Shown: piece by piece, positions 1 to 12,640 of the stretch
How the letters are laid out: the number at the start of each line of letters is the position of its first letter
Position numbering within the stretch: position 1 is the first letter of the stretch
Assembly (NCBI GenBank): GCA_017311185.1
Contig: JAESUZ010002551.1
Location: 3,844,001-3,908,000 of the forward strand
Length of the DNA: 64,000 bases
Direction of reading: 5' to 3'
Origin: Proteles cristata cristata
Taxonomy: Eukaryota > Chordata > Mammalia > Carnivora > Hyaenidae
Position numbers and translations under genes: made by a program
Notes under the pieces: generated by a model
What the model saw: the letters and a program-made list of their open reading frames with translations, nothing else
Told to the model about the DNA's origin: nothing
Databases searched by the model: none

Positions 1-722
1 TTATTCTAAGGTTATACGTATGTTATCAACCATGCTATACATTAGATCCTCAGAACATATTCCTTATTTAACTGAAAGTTGGTGGCTTTTTACCAATTTC
101 ACCCCATTACCCCCACTCCCCAGCTCCTGGCAGTAACCATTCTATTGTTTCTATGAGTTCAACTTTTTTTTCCACATGTGAGTGATGCCATGTGATATTT
201 GTCTCTTTATGTCTGAGTTATTTCACTTAGCACCATGCTCTACAGATTCATTCATGCTGTCAAAATGGCAAAATTTCCTTCCTTTTTAATTCTGAATAAT
301 ATGCAATTATTTATATAAATATATACATATGACACATTTTCTTGATCCATTCATCTGTTGATGGTTGTTTTCGTACCTTAGCTATTGTGAATAATATTGC
401 AGTTTTCCAGGGAGTATAGATACCTTTTTGAGATGGCAATTTGGTTTCTGTTGGATATATATCCAGAAATGGGTCCCATTGCTGGAGCATATGGTAGTTC
501 TATTTTTAATTTCTTGAGGAGCCTGCATACTGTTTTCCATAGTGGATGTACCAGTTTACATTCCCACCAACAATGTCCAAGAAAGGGGTTTCTCTTCTCC
601 ATGACCTCACCAGCACTTGTTATCTCTTGTCTTTTTAACAATAACTATTCCTAAAGATGTGATGTGATATCTCATTCTGGTTTTGATTTGCATTTCCTGA
701 CAATGTTATTTCATGTAGAAGT
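1..722 (-). mobile_element. L1 LINE, 3' part of ORF2 and 3' UTR (decayed)
   Basis: The plus strand reads as the antisense of an L1. Landmarks are the segment around 343-365 (cttgatccattcatctgttg) and the 520-570 stretch that, on the minus strand, encodes the ORF2 C-terminal motif [17 protein letters not shown] (within 378-641). The 3' UTR continues off the left edge, so the element is cut by the window. Divergence, frame breaks and 5' truncation near 722 mark it as an old mammalian L1 (L1MA-like), not an active copy. Confidence 0.85.
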
Positions 723-2779
723 TTATAAGATTTGTAAGGTATAACATCTCTTACAAAAATTATACATTTAATAAGTAGAGCAACCTGTGTATTAATTGGG
801 TGAGAGGTGATTTAATGAAATGACTTAATCTTCAGTAATAATTTGAAATAACAGAAAGAAAGGGGAAGAGAGAAAACTTCATCGTCCTTGGTTATATAGA
901 AATTTATGTTTTGCTCAAGTTCAAAAGATATACATTTACATTTTTAAAATTTTCAATTATAAATGCTGCTTCTTCCCCAAAACAAGATTTTTTTTAAATG
1001 GCATATGTTATCCTCCATATTTTCCCTCTAAGTTCCTCAAGGAAATTCCAATGAAATCAGGTGAATAAACATTGAAAAATACTTTATCAATATAAATTAA
1101 AGCACCTGGAGTGCTATTTACCTTAAAAATATTTACAGAAAAGCCACTGGGAAATCTTTATTATATGCCACCTAGTTGAATTTTTGTTCTCACATTTATT
1201 CAGGTTAATGAGTAGATTTTTGAGAACTATCTTTGTATCAAAATAGTTCCTGTAGTAAATAAATAAGGTTAGTAAGAACAATATTCAGAAGACATTACTC
1301 TTTAATAGAGGCTTTCTCTGGCTGTTGGGATCATGAGGACATGAAATTATGAAACATTAAATGTTTACAAACCTAGTAATGAGAGAATGAGTTAGAATAT
1401 CTCAAGTGTCTAAATAATTCCTCATCAGTAAGGTGGATCTTCCCATGAAGACAGACTAACTTGTCCAGACTTTCACTGTCCCTCAGTATATATTATTGCT
1501 TCAGTGACTTGAGTGCTGAAGGTAATGAAGTTTAATCAGAACGTTGTGTGCTAAGAAAAACAAATCCCAAGTTTTATCTGCCTTTAGTGTAGCATGAACT
1601 CACTGGAAATAATTAAGAGTGTTAGAAATTGTTGGTCTTGCTTCTAACTTGCTATATCCTCTAAAGACCGGTATGTAGTAGTCTTTGAAATTAATTGTTG
1701 AGAAAATGAAATCTTTTTTATCTTGACTAGAAAATGTGTTGTATTAGTTTTCTTATTCTCTGCCAATACACAAGCTTTCATGATACTTTATTCCCATTAG
1801 TGAGGGATATTTACTATGACAGTAGAACCTAAGGGTTTTCTTCCTCCTTGCAATATTATCTAAATATTTGACAACCACATGAAGGAAATAAAAGTGTTAG
1901 GGCAATATAAAACAAAAGTATTGCAGCTTAGCCAAAGCTGTACTTAATATTTCATTACTTAGATATTTTCTTTATAACTAGAACTTTTTCATTTGCCATC
2001 AAAAGTATCCCCACCTTTATGTGCTCTTCTATAAGGGGATAAAATGACAACTAAAGAAGAATGAGTGAGGGAGTTGGAGAAATAAAATTGATCTTAATCT
2101 CCTTCCTTTTCCTTCCATCATTGTACATCTTCAAAAAATTTTTTTATGTTTCATAATTGTCCGTTTTATTTAAATCATGCTTGTACAAGATAGAGCAAGG
2201 CCAACTTTATACATTCAGGAGATGGAGGGAAGGAGATGGAATGGGGATCCAACTGTTTATTATGGCAATTCTGACCCGGTAGTTGTGGCTCTTACGACTC
2301 TTTTTTCTCTGCTTTATTTATTTATCTGTTTTATCCATAATTCTTTCAGCTTTGAAGGGCTCAGAGCATAACTGCCACTTTCATGTTAACATGTGTCAAA
2401 TTTCCATTGATTTTCCAAACTATACATACTTGGTTAGAAAAGAACACATTTTTTGTCAAGACCCACAAGATGTAGAGACTCCATTTAGGAATGGAGGATA
2501 AAGGCATCAAAGTACAGGCCTGCAGTGCTTCTTGTTCTAATTGATGCTGGAGGATTAAACATTACCTTGTCATCTCTCTACCTAGTGTCAGGCTCCAGGT
2601 AAATGTTTTCTGTTTGAACATTCTATTTGAAATTCTAGGTTTAGAAGGTAGAAAGTGCCACTTAAGAAAGGCAGACATCATAAATTAATAAATAAAATAC
2701 AATAAGAGAAGAAAGACCTAATATGAATACAGGGTCCTTCATTCTTAGCCATAGGGCCTTCATCAGTTGTTTAACATCT
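723..2779. other. Unassigned AT-rich single-copy-looking DNA
   Basis: About 2 kb with no recognisable repeat, RNA gene or coding region. Two overlapping short open frames at 2177-2501 show no domain, no codon bias that I can see and no splice context, and are taken as chance. Confidence 0.5.
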
Positions 2780-3540
2780 GGGAGCTTCACTCACTTATTC
2801 AACAAATACTGATTAAGCTCTTCCTCTCTGCCAAATACTCTTACTAGGTATACATATACTACAGTGTGTATAAGTTATAAATACTCTGCCCTTATGAGAC
2901 TTACACTCTAATTGGAGCAGGCAGGTAATTTTAAAAAGTGGAGAAGTAAAATACATAGAATTTAGATATTAAAAACAAGGAGAAAGTACACATAAATGGG
3001 ACAAGAACTGAAGTAAGATAATAAATATTTTATATAGTGTGGCCAGAGAAGGCCCTTTTAAAAAGTGACTTTTGAGTAAACTAACCATACAGATACCTAG
3101 GGGAAAAGCTTTCCAGAAGAGGAAAAAGTACATCCAACAGCTTTGAGATGAGGTCAATGCTTGTTAGGCTCAAGGAGCAGTAAGAGACTAGTGGCTAGTG
3201 TGTACTGAACAAGGTTGAGGATGGTAGTAGAATGTGGGAAGATAGAACAGACGCATCTGGGAGCTAGATTATGGAGCACTTTGCAGGGTGTGGGAAACCA
3301 GTGAAGGCTTTGAGCATAGGCATGATGAGATTTGACTTACGTTTTTATAGGATCACTCTGGCTGCTGGCTTGTGAGTACACCGAACATCGACAAGTCCAG
3401 AAACAGGAAAAACAATTAGGGGATATTGCAATAAATTGAGGAGAAATATGGTGGCTTGGATCAGGGTGGTGGCAGTGGTGGTGGTGGGAAATAGTCAAAA
3501 TTTGGGTATATTTTCAAGGTACTTCCGTCAAATCCTACAG
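2780..3540 (-). mobile_element. L2 LINE, 3' end plus part of reverse transcriptase (ancient)
   Basis: The plus strand matches antisense L2. It starts with the inverted 3' tail (cttattcaacaaatactgat, 2795-2814) and a degenerate 'cttatgagacttacactcta' at 2892. It then runs into the reverse-transcriptase part at 3300-3530, where 'ggatcactctggctgctg' (3350-3367) and 'tggtggcttggatcagggtggt' mark the conserved RT core in antisense. About 760 bp survives, unusually long for L2, with many substitutions and small deletions and no usable reading frame. Confidence 0.7.
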
Positions 3541-4657
3541 ACATTCATTAAATTCAAAAAAAGGCCTATTGTGCATGTGAGCCTATAAGAAGAATCACAG
3601 TGTTTAAGTCTGTCCACCTGAAAAAATTATCATATCGTTTGCCTTGTTTCCTTATGGGATTTCTATGAAACACATGTCATAGGAACCAAATCAATACCAG
3701 CTATTGTTATTTGGATCATTTACTCTGGTTAAAAATCACATCATTTCAAAGACTGACTGTGCAGGATTACATCACTCTTAGGAAGTAATCTTTCTTTTTT
3801 GAGTATAGGAAAACCTGTAACAAACTTTTTATGTCCAAAGAACATTTCTTTCATTTACATTTATTAGGGATTTTAATTAATAAGGGTAACTGTAGAGATA
3901 CAAGCAGCACTTCATAGGTCGTCGTTCAGAATTGGACATCATCATATCCAGCTACCTTGTGGTTGGTTGTGTGTCCTGGGAAGATTCTCTTGATGAGTTG
4001 ACCAGTTCAGCTTCAGCACACATAATCTAGAAATCTTCAGAATTACGAGATGAGACCTCTGATAAAGAACTGTTTTCTTCCTATAAATTTTAAGTGCATT
4101 TTGTAATATGTCTAAAGCATGGTGTTGTGTTACTTTATTTTATTTTTTTATGATAAAGAATTCCCACATACACACCCTAAACTTATTGGGGAAAATGTCT
4201 ACATCTCAGATACATATTCAAATTCATCCACAGTTAGAAATCTGTCAAAAATTAATGAACTGATTGATGATCTTCTGTACATTGAAATGTGAAGAGTTGG
4301 ATGTATCTGGAATGCTTTTGTTTGATACTTAAACTCTAGTAAGGACATCTACAATAGCCATAACAAGTCTAGACCATCAGAGGCAGGGAATAGTTAATCA
4401 ATAGATGTTGGAACAATAGAAGTGAGCTGTGTTTTACTATTGTATATTTAACAGAGCTAAGATTGACCTTCATGTTTAGGAAAAAAATCACCCTACATCA
4501 GGAACAATGGTCAATTTCAGAGTCAGAAATTTGAAACTTAGTGTCTGGAAAATAGAAAAAAAAAAAACAAATATAATTGAAGGTAGTGTTGAGTCCACTT
4601 AGCAACTAGACAGGAAAGGCATTGAACAGGACCATGTGTTCTTTAGAAATGCCTTCC
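3541..4657. other. Unassigned AT-rich DNA
   Basis: No gene or repeat family recognised. Its last 11 bases are the left target-site duplication of the following SINE. Confidence 0.5.
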
Positions 4658-4886
4658 TGGGATGCCTGGGTGGTTCAGTGGGTTGAGTGACCGATTCTTC
4701 ATCTTGGCTCAGGTCATGATTTCGCAATTGGTGAGAATGAGCCCCATGTCAAGCTATGTCCTGACAGAACAAACCCTGCTTGGGATTCTCTCTGTCCCTC
4801 TCTCTCTCTGCCCCTCTCTTGCTTGTATACTCACTTTTTTTTCTCTCTCTCTCTCTCTCTCATTCTCTCTCAAAATAAACTTTAAA
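4658..4886 (+). mobile_element. SINEC (CAN SINE, tRNA-Lys derived)
   Basis: Head 'gatgcctgggtggttcagtg', a tRNA-like region, a long (TC)n stretch at 4835-4861, and 'caaaataaac' followed by an A-rich tail. It is flanked by a perfect 11-bp target-site duplication, aaatgccttcc (4647-4657 and 4887-4897). The open frame starting at 4662 lies in the SINE and its flank and is not a gene. Confidence 0.92.
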
Positions 4887-4897
4887 AAATGCCTTCC

Positions 4898-5448
4898 CAA
4901 CCTCTCCTACTTGTTATACCTCCTTTCTTTGAATATTCTTATAACTCATCGTATGCTTTATCAGAGTAATACATTTACATTTATCTAGATATTTGATCAA
5001 TATTGTTTACTTCCAATCCACTATAAGCTTATAAATTTTTCTAAGGATGATTTTGTTAACCATTATGCACATTATGTGCAACCACAGTATACTGTATATA
5101 TATGAACTTAAATCAGTTGTTGAAGGAAATGAGGGAGAGATGAAGAATAACAGATCATCAGAGGATTAAGATTTAAGCAAATTAATTTTAAATCAATTGA
5201 AGAGCATTCTGAAGTATAGCTGCAGATTTGCGTGATCTCTCTCATGGACATCTTTGAAAATAGATTTTTCTTCTATCCCCTCACCATTTGAAAATATCTA
5301 ACTGTGTTGATTCTTCACACTTTTTCATTTCTTTTGTACAAATTGCTCATCCTGCTTTATTTTAATAATGTTACAGATCATCCTGTCAATGATTTATCAA
5401 AAGCAAATGACTCTGCCCTACTTTCCATACTTTAGTATACTTTCTCTT
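4898..5448. other. Unassigned AT-rich DNA
   Basis: No gene or repeat recognised; a short alternating TA run sits at about 5094-5104. Confidence 0.5.
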
Positions 5449-5669
5449 TAAAAAATGTTTGAATGTTGTTTATTTTTGAGAGAGATAGAGATAGAGACTG
5501 AGCATGAGAAGGGGAGGGACGGAGAGAGAGGGAGACACAAAATTTGAAACAGGCTTCAGGTTCTGAGCTGTCAGCACAGAGCCCGATGTAGGGCTCGAAC
5601 TCATGAACCACAAGATCATAACCTGAGCTGAAGTTGAACGCTTAACTAACTGAGCCACCCAGGTGCCCC
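5449..5669 (-). mobile_element. SINEC (CAN SINE)
   Basis: Inverted orientation: A-rich tail as 'aaaaaatgtt...gtttatttttgag', then the GA-rich part, ending in the inverted head 'gagccacccaggtgcccc' at 5652-5669. The flanks (tagtatactttctcttt and tagttcactttattttc) look like a diverged target-site duplication. The minus-strand frame at 5470-5733 is read through this SINE. Confidence 0.9.
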
Positions 5670-6784
5670 AATAGTTCACTTTATTTTCTATACCTAAACT
5701 ATTATATCTGAAACTATTCCTTTCTTTTTGCAAATAAAAAGGACTATCTTAACTTTCTCCAGACTCCATGAATTGCTTGAATTATTTCTAAGTGTTCTGG
5801 AAACATTAATGTTATCCAGTTTTAAGAATTATTTATTGACAGAGTCTGGAGTTAACCTGTATTCTATCTTTCTGCTTGTAAATGTTGTGACTTAAATTAT
5901 GTTAACTGCTTAAGTACTGTACTGCAATTATTTCTCCTCAAACAATCAAAATACTATCCCAGTGTCACATGAAGAGACAAGGGTGAAAACTCCATGCAGA
6001 TTATTAATAAATGCTAACTAATAACATTGCACTGGTGAAATGGAATAAGTACAAAGTGACAATTGATGAGTCATCCAAAATTAGTTCAAAACTTAAAGAC
6101 AAATGTGTGTTCAAATACACACAAGAGAGATCATTTAAATAATAAAAGATCCAGTGTACCTCTTATCTACATATGTTTCTTGGTTAGGCTTTCTCAAGGT
6201 GAAAATTGTGAAGTGGGCAAAGTTGGTCTTAAGCATTTATTACACTTTCTTTTTCTCACAAGAACCTATTGTTATATATTTTTTAAATATTTTTTCATTC
6301 AAATACAGAATTCAAAATAAAATACTTTTAATCTTTTTATACTATGGAGTGGAAGACTATGTCATATAGTTTGTTATATGACCCACGTGAAGGAAAAAAA
6401 GAAGAAAACCTCTCTTCGTTTGAAATGCCATTATCACATTGTGGCTGGAGGTAGGAGAGAGAGGGGTTAATGTTTCTAGATCTGAAATTTCACCGTTACT
6501 TTCCTTCTAATGAAGCTAATGTGTAGGCCTTAGATCAGTCCTACACATTATTTAAAGTAAAATAAATTATTAATTCATATATATACACGTCTTATTTGGA
6601 AAATTATGATACCCAGGGATCTTGCACTATTTAGTGGAAACTATTCATAGTGATCTAAATATAAAAATGGAAATTCTCATAGGGTATAAAGGAAAATACA
6701 CTGTCTCTAAGGATAATTTCATTAGGTCGAAGGTAGGTATGAGCAGCGGAAGGAATGTCCTGAGATGACTTCATACCCTTGACC
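5670..6784. other. Unassigned AT-rich DNA
   Basis: Nothing identified. Two overlapping short frames at 6063-6369 lack features of real proteins. Confidence 0.5.
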
Positions 6785-7389
6785 TGAAAGATTGCAGAGT
6801 CCTTAAGGGGGAAAATGATGGAGTAGGCAGTTAGTTAGGTATGAATTGGAAGCAAGGACGGTGATAGATAGGTTACACATTAGAAGCCTGAGGGCGCAAC
6901 ACCCTGACCTTGTGGCTTCCAAAACTCTGGGGCTAACAGATCAAGAGCCACAGATGCAGATCATGCACTCTCCTCTTCCACTTCTGCTGCAGCGTAACCC
7001 CTAGACTCATTGTGATGCATTTGCATTGCAGTTATAGCCCCCTTACCTCATGGAGAAATGCTGCCATGAGGGTTCCATTACAAATCTTGTAGGGCCAAAA
7101 ACTCCGCCTCCAAACCTGTGGGAAGTGTCCCCCACCTTCCATTGGAGACCACCCTGTCCATGAGGTAAAACCCCATTCACACAAAAGGAAAGGACCATTA
7201 TAGCTTCAGGGCAGTTGTGAACTCTGGGCCTAACCACCCTCCCTCCTTGAGCCTGTACTGTCCTTGTGCTCCCTACCTTCCTTCTGACTATCCTTATTAG
7301 AGCTGTGATCCTCATGTAAATCTTTCCATAGGAATCCAAGAAACCTAGACCGCTATTCACTAAGGAAACCTAGACTCTCCCATTGGTAA
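6785..7389 (+). mobile_element. Possible solo LTR of an endogenous retrovirus
   Basis: A block clearly richer in G+C than its flanks. It begins with 'tgaaagattgcagagtcc', which resembles the start of gammaretrovirus-type LTRs, and ends near 'tctcccattggtaaca', giving TG...CA ends. A TATA-like 'cattcacacaaaagg' (7170-7184) is followed about 140 bp later by a degenerate poly(A)-signal region (ctcatgtaaatctttcc), an LTR-like order. No clear 4-6 bp target duplication, no primer-binding site and no viral gene is present. A 105-codon minus-strand frame (7043-7360) is ignored. Strand and family are uncertain. Confidence 0.35.
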
Positions 7390-8351
7390 CATCTTTAGTA
7401 TTTCAACTAAATTAGCTTCACTTAACAGTTCCCTTGATGTTTGATTTGTAGGTAATCATGTTCATTGGCAATTTGAGGACTAGCATCTACTATTAACAGA
7501 AAAAGTATTTTTATAACAACTTTATTTTCTTTGATGCTTTTCTGCTCAATGTTTTTGGAGCCAGAGTTTCCAAGGGGATTTTGTTTTTGTAAACTCTTGA
7601 CATAAAGATCTTTTCTTTCTTTCTTTTTTTTTTTTTACAACAAATAGGACTTTAAAGAGAAAACTTTTTTAGCTTGCTACATAATTTGAAATTCTGCTAA
7701 TTGGCCTAACAGTGGTAAATATGGTGGTAGAGTATGAAGCCGGCTTGTACATGTGCACGTGCACATACATGCTCCACAATAAAAAACATAATATTACAAG
7801 GTTTTCCTTAATGAATATGTGTAATTATTTGGGCTTTATGAAAGGCTGTGAACTCCATAAGAAATAGTAGGTGTTTATAATCAAATTTGTTAATAATTTC
7901 AGTTCATTGACTGTGTCTTCCTTTCCAAAGGAATTCTCCTGGTTCCTCATTTCTAATTATGTGGAGGGGGAAATGCTATAATGTTATAAAGAAATGAAGG
8001 AACAAGCCAAGAAAGAATGATATTGAATGTTACCGTACACTCCACTCTCATTTTCCACTTCTTCCCAAATTGGTTATTATAATACTTATTCAGAAACATA
8101 TTTGAGGATAAGTGTGTTGAACTTTATATGGCTTAATAAGACTTGTTCACATTTCAAGCTTAACAAAACCCATAGACCTTGAAAAGAACTCCAACCAATA
8201 TAAATACTAAATTTCCTCTGACTTAATCTAAGCTTAACGGCACATGTTGAGACATTTAATCTTTGAAGATATTTTTGTTTTCAGATATTAAAAGCTGTAA
8301 CCTGTAGATTAAATTGGTACCTCAGAAGGGAACTTAGTTCTCATTTATCTT
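7390..8351. other. Unassigned AT-rich DNA
   Basis: No gene or repeat recognised apart from a T-rich run at 7614-7637. Confidence 0.5.
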
Positions 8352-8566
8352 AAAAAAAATTTTTCTTAATGTTTATTTATCTTCGAGACAGAGACAGAGC
8401 ACGAGCTGGGGAGGGGGAGAGAGAGAGGGAGACACAGAATCTGAAACAGCCTCCAGGGTCTGAACTGTCAGCACAGAGCCTGTTGCAGGGCTCAAACCCA
8501 GGACCATGAGATCATGACCTGAGCTGAAGTCAGACACTTAACTGGCTGAGCCACCCAGGCACCCCA
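8352..8566 (-). mobile_element. SINEC (CAN SINE)
   Basis: Inverted copy: 'ttaatgtttatttat', GA-rich segment, tRNA-like part, ending in 'gagccacccaggcacccc'. Flanks tcatttatctt (8341-8351) and tcatttttctt (8567-8577) agree at 10 of 11 positions, a good target-site duplication. Confidence 0.92.
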
Positions 8567-8577
8567 TCATTTTTCTT

Positions 8578-10358
8578 TGTTTTAAATCCTAGAAAACGGG
8601 AATAAAATGGTGGTTAAAGAGCTCTTAATAGATTTCATATGTGGGAGGGGCCTACACCATGGTACTTAAGGTTCAGAGTCAGTATAGGACTATGATTTCA
8701 GCCATGTTGGATGTTTTGTGGGTTTGATTATAAAGTCTTGTGATAACTGTTGGAAAAATGGCAGAAGCTGGGGATAGGTGGACTATAACAAGGATACTTA
8801 GATAGGTTGTAGGCCTTGCTGGTTTGGTGAGCAGTGTAAGTGTTCAAAATCTGGGTGGGCATGCAAAGTAACTTGATCGAAAGGCAGAGCTCAGAGGATG
8901 GAGTAAGTCAACAGTGGTAGTGGCCTAAGTTGTGCAAGGAACGTGATTGTAGGAGGTTTTCACAGTCAGTGAGTACCTGTTGCCAGAATCAAGAGTGGAA
9001 GTGGTGTATGGAGGGTGGTTGAGGGGTGGGAGACAGAGTGATGGAAACCTAGCATACTGATTAGATTTCAAGAGGAATCTCAAACACCAGGAGAATCAAC
9101 AGTTGTGAAACTGAGATACTGAAAGAGATATTGGACGATACAGCATAAACAGTGATATAGGGCTAAGCAGAAGTCCATTGCTCATGGGCCCTCCTCTCAG
9201 GCACATAGGATACTAGGCTATACAAGCTCTCCCAGGTGATGGCTGCTATTCATGTTTCACACATGGTGAGGGGTAACAGTGCCAAGTGTGAGAACTCAGT
9301 GTCAAGGCACTCGGGTTGAGGCTTGTTTCATCAGTATTGGGACTCTAACCATTTATTTTTGCACTCTTTTTTGTACCGAAAAGGTCAGGTAAGCCAGATG
9401 CATTGCTGAGACTGACTTCATAATGTTTCCATAAATGCCTTGAAATGTTTAGATAAAGCAAGTAGTTATATTTAACAAAGTAATTTCTCTAACTTAAATG
9501 AGTTATCTAATATGACTACTAATTATCTATCTGATTTCCATTTTACATATTATTTTTCTTTTTCAAATCAGATTTTTAAAACTTCTTAAATAGAATATTA
9601 TTTACTAGTGGTTTATAATAAATAAAAATCCCACGGTGAAACCTGGAGTATGGTAATTTCTATGAATAATCACTTATACTATCATTTTATTATAATAGAA
9701 AAGATAAATATGGGCTTTGGAAGAATTTATCACTTTTTTTTCATTTCAAGGGGATGGATTGATTTTGTACTTGATTTCATTTTCCTTGAACTCTCCTTAG
9801 GTTAATCTTCCCGAATCAGGTACCCCTGTTAGCATTTATTCTGTAACTTTAGAACATGCTTGTCCAAATCAAAGTGCTTTTGAAAAATCAGTGAACATTT
9901 ATAAATTGAGCTGTTTTCTGTGTTTGAGAAGTTCTACCTTCTTTCCCTTTCTTCTTTAAGGTGTACAGAAGCTTGTCAAAGAAAATGATTGGAGTCTCAG
10001 TTTTATAGTACCCCAAATAGGGAATTTCATTACTGTTTCTCTTGGATACATGGTTAAAGTTTCTGAATACTTTTGGGCAGGAACTTTCCCCCCACTTAAG
10101 CAGAGCTTTTCTAGCTGTTGAGAAACATTCATAGAGTTGATGAATCGAAATGTAATTATTTTGCAGCTTTTAATTACTTCCCAAATCTTCTATGTTCACT
10201 CTGCAAGAGTGACTTTTAACCCATTGAAGCATAGTTAATTGCGGGTTTGGTAGATTCAATGATGTTTGGATGTTTCACTTGGAAGCACGCATACTCTGCG
10301 AACCACTCAAATGACTGCATTTTGTATATTTTACAAGTGTCTCTGTGACACTTTGCAG
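8578..10358. other. Unassigned DNA, no repeat recognised
   Basis: 8640-9350 is somewhat more G-rich than its surroundings. 9400-10358 is AT-rich. No coding or RNA feature could be supported. Confidence 0.45.
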
Positions 10359-10406
10359 GGTCTTTTGTCTGTGTTCAAAGGAGGCACACAGCTGTTAATT
10401 GACAAG
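10359..10406 (+). other. Candidate 48-nt in-frame cassette exon
   Basis: The segment is preceded by a plausible acceptor (ctctgtgacactttgcag, ending 10358) and followed by a perfect-consensus donor (aag/gtaagtaatt, from 10407). It is 48 nt, a multiple of three, and open in one frame as GLLSVFKGGTQLLIDK. I do not recognise the peptide and no partner exon is visible nearby, so the function is unknown. The upstream polypyrimidine tract is weak. Splice-like pairs of this quality also arise by chance in 64 kb, so this is a hypothesis and not a gene call. Confidence 0.25.
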
Positions 10407-12454
10407 GTAAGTAATTGTCTTCTGATTACAGTAGTTAAAGGCTGTTCTCTAATGGATTTTACTTGTCACTTTTAATTCTTTTTAATCTTTGCATTTCATT
10501 AGAATGGCTTTATCATTTGGATTGCCCTCCTGTTGGATACTTTGATGGACTTAATGGGTTATCTTCAAACTATGGCAATCCCTCAAAAATATAATAGAGT
10601 GATATTGAGATTCTTTAGGGACTTTTTAAACTTGATTGCTTTTCCAACCCATTTTTCCTCTTTTACAATTTACATTTTTGCAAATCAGTTATTTTGCATT
10701 TTCTACATGCCCTGAGCAAGCTTCTGCTTTAATCTTCCATGACTTAATCTACTGACTAAATATGAGATAGTTGGTGAGGCAGTGAGGAAAGAGTTTGTTA
10801 TCATTTCCTGTTCTGCTTCCCTGCTGTGACTTTTTTTTTTTTCTTAATTTACAAGCAATAGGCTTTCACTGTGCAGTTTCCTAAAAAGATGATTCAGGTA
10901 GTGACAAAGTAAGCCTTTTTAGGGTCTGGTGATAGCATGAAAGTGAATTTATAAAAAAAGTTTATTATGCATTTCATGATGTAGAAAGGTAATGTTCAGC
11001 CATTATTTATTCTATAAGAGAGCATTTTTAGATCTTGCATATGCTCCTCTACATATGAAAATGAAAATTTACATACAAATGTATATCCTGAGATCATATC
11101 TCATTCCTCTATAGCTCCTGCATTTGCCAAACTGCTCTTTGATTAGGTAAAATGTAATTACTAAATTATCCCAGTCAGGATATTTGGATGATGGGAATAA
11201 TTTATTGATGTAAAAATTATGTCAAAAATACAAGAATGCAAAAATCTGGGGATGTAAGGATAAGACAGGATTTCTGGGACATTTTATATTTAATAAATTG
11301 GGATTAAATTGTCCTGTTTAAGTTGCAAGTACAATTGAGTCATTTAATAATGCTATCTGGCAAAGGTTATATAATACTGAATTGTGCAGCAGATGGTGGA
11401 ATTCCAGGATGCAAAATTTTATGGGTGATTTTTCAAAGTTTGCTAAAGTGATATCTAGCACAGGGCTTTTATTACAAGTTGATTCTGCCTGGTAGCTTGT
11501 ATGTTAGTAATTTGTCAATATCGTTATAATGGACATTTGTCTTTGTATAAAATGGAATCCATGCCAAATTGTTCTTTTTAGTTCATAGCATAGAGTCTCA
11601 AAAATGAAAGGAAGTACAATTTTTAAAGAACTTAGTGTATATTGATTTTTAGAATGCACCAGTGAAGTGGCAAGAAAAAATTGATGAATGTTCAGTTTAA
11701 ATGGATTTCATCTTTGGTAATGTAAAAAAGAGGTTTAAGGCATAAATATGAAGGTGGATAAGACAAACAGTGATCATGATGAATTCTTGATTTGCCCTAA
11801 TTTAAATTACAGTTGTTCTAAAATGGTATTATGACACTAACCTAATGATTGTATTTTTCCTGATTGTAAAAAGAGTTCCATATTTTAAGTAAACATGACT
11901 ATAAGATTTCAAAATGCGAAAAGTCAAAATCCCCAAATCCTTTGACTAATTTAGTAGGGAAGAAACAAATGGATCTCAACATTAAGAAACCCCCCACAAT
12001 ATCAATATAAATATTAAAAGTATTTGAATTTGCAAACTCAGTATTTCTTAAATAGTTCTGATATATATTTAAATGATTTTATTGATATATTTCACCAGAA
12101 AACCATTTATCTGACTCTGTATTTTTGGTGTCCACTGATCTATAAATGTTAAGCTAGACGTCACTAAAACTGTGTTAAAGTGTGAGACCCATTATTAGTG
12201 GGTCCTCTCACTGTTTCAGTTAGATTTGTCTTCATATGTAACACACCCAACTTTGTAGTAGTTCCACTTTCCCCTTGTCCCATTTTCTAAATCCTTTATT
12301 GCTTTCTTCTTCTTACCTACTTCCAGAAACATATATTATATGCTAGGCAGAGTCCTCCCTCCTTGGCTAACCCCAAATTAAATGATATTGCATGGGAAAT
12401 GGCCATGTTTGATTAGAAAGTCATCAGCAATAAAGATCTTTCAACAAATGTATA
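10407..12454. other. Unassigned AT-rich DNA
   Basis: No repeat or gene recognised. A T-rich run occurs at 10831-10843. The open frame at 10533-10715 shows no protein features. Confidence 0.5.
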
Positions 12455-12640
12455 ATAGAAATTAATATAGCACATGCATTGCATCCTGTCCTTTCCTAAG
12501 TGCTTTTTTTTTCATATGAACGTATTTAATTCCCACCATGACTCTTCAAGATCACTGTGTTTGGTATTATAGACAAGGAAAAGTATTCCTCAGGATTACA
12601 GAACTTCCAAGAGATGGAGCCAGCATCCCAACTCAATCGG
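12455..12640 (-). mobile_element. MIR SINE (ancient)
   Basis: Degenerate antisense MIR: 'cctttcctaagtgctt', 'tttaattcccaccatgactc', 'tattatagacaaggaaaa', 'agatggagccagcatccc' follow the order of the core and 5' part of MIR in reverse. Strongly diverged, with no target duplication visible. Confidence 0.6.

Noticed and set aside
3470..3489. 'ggcagtggtggtggtggg' as a minisatellite
   Set aside because: It is part of the L2 RT antisense text, which is naturally GGT-rich there.
7043..7360. 105-codon minus frame
   Set aside because: Lies in the possible LTR, no domain, and its length is plausible by chance in GC-richer DNA.
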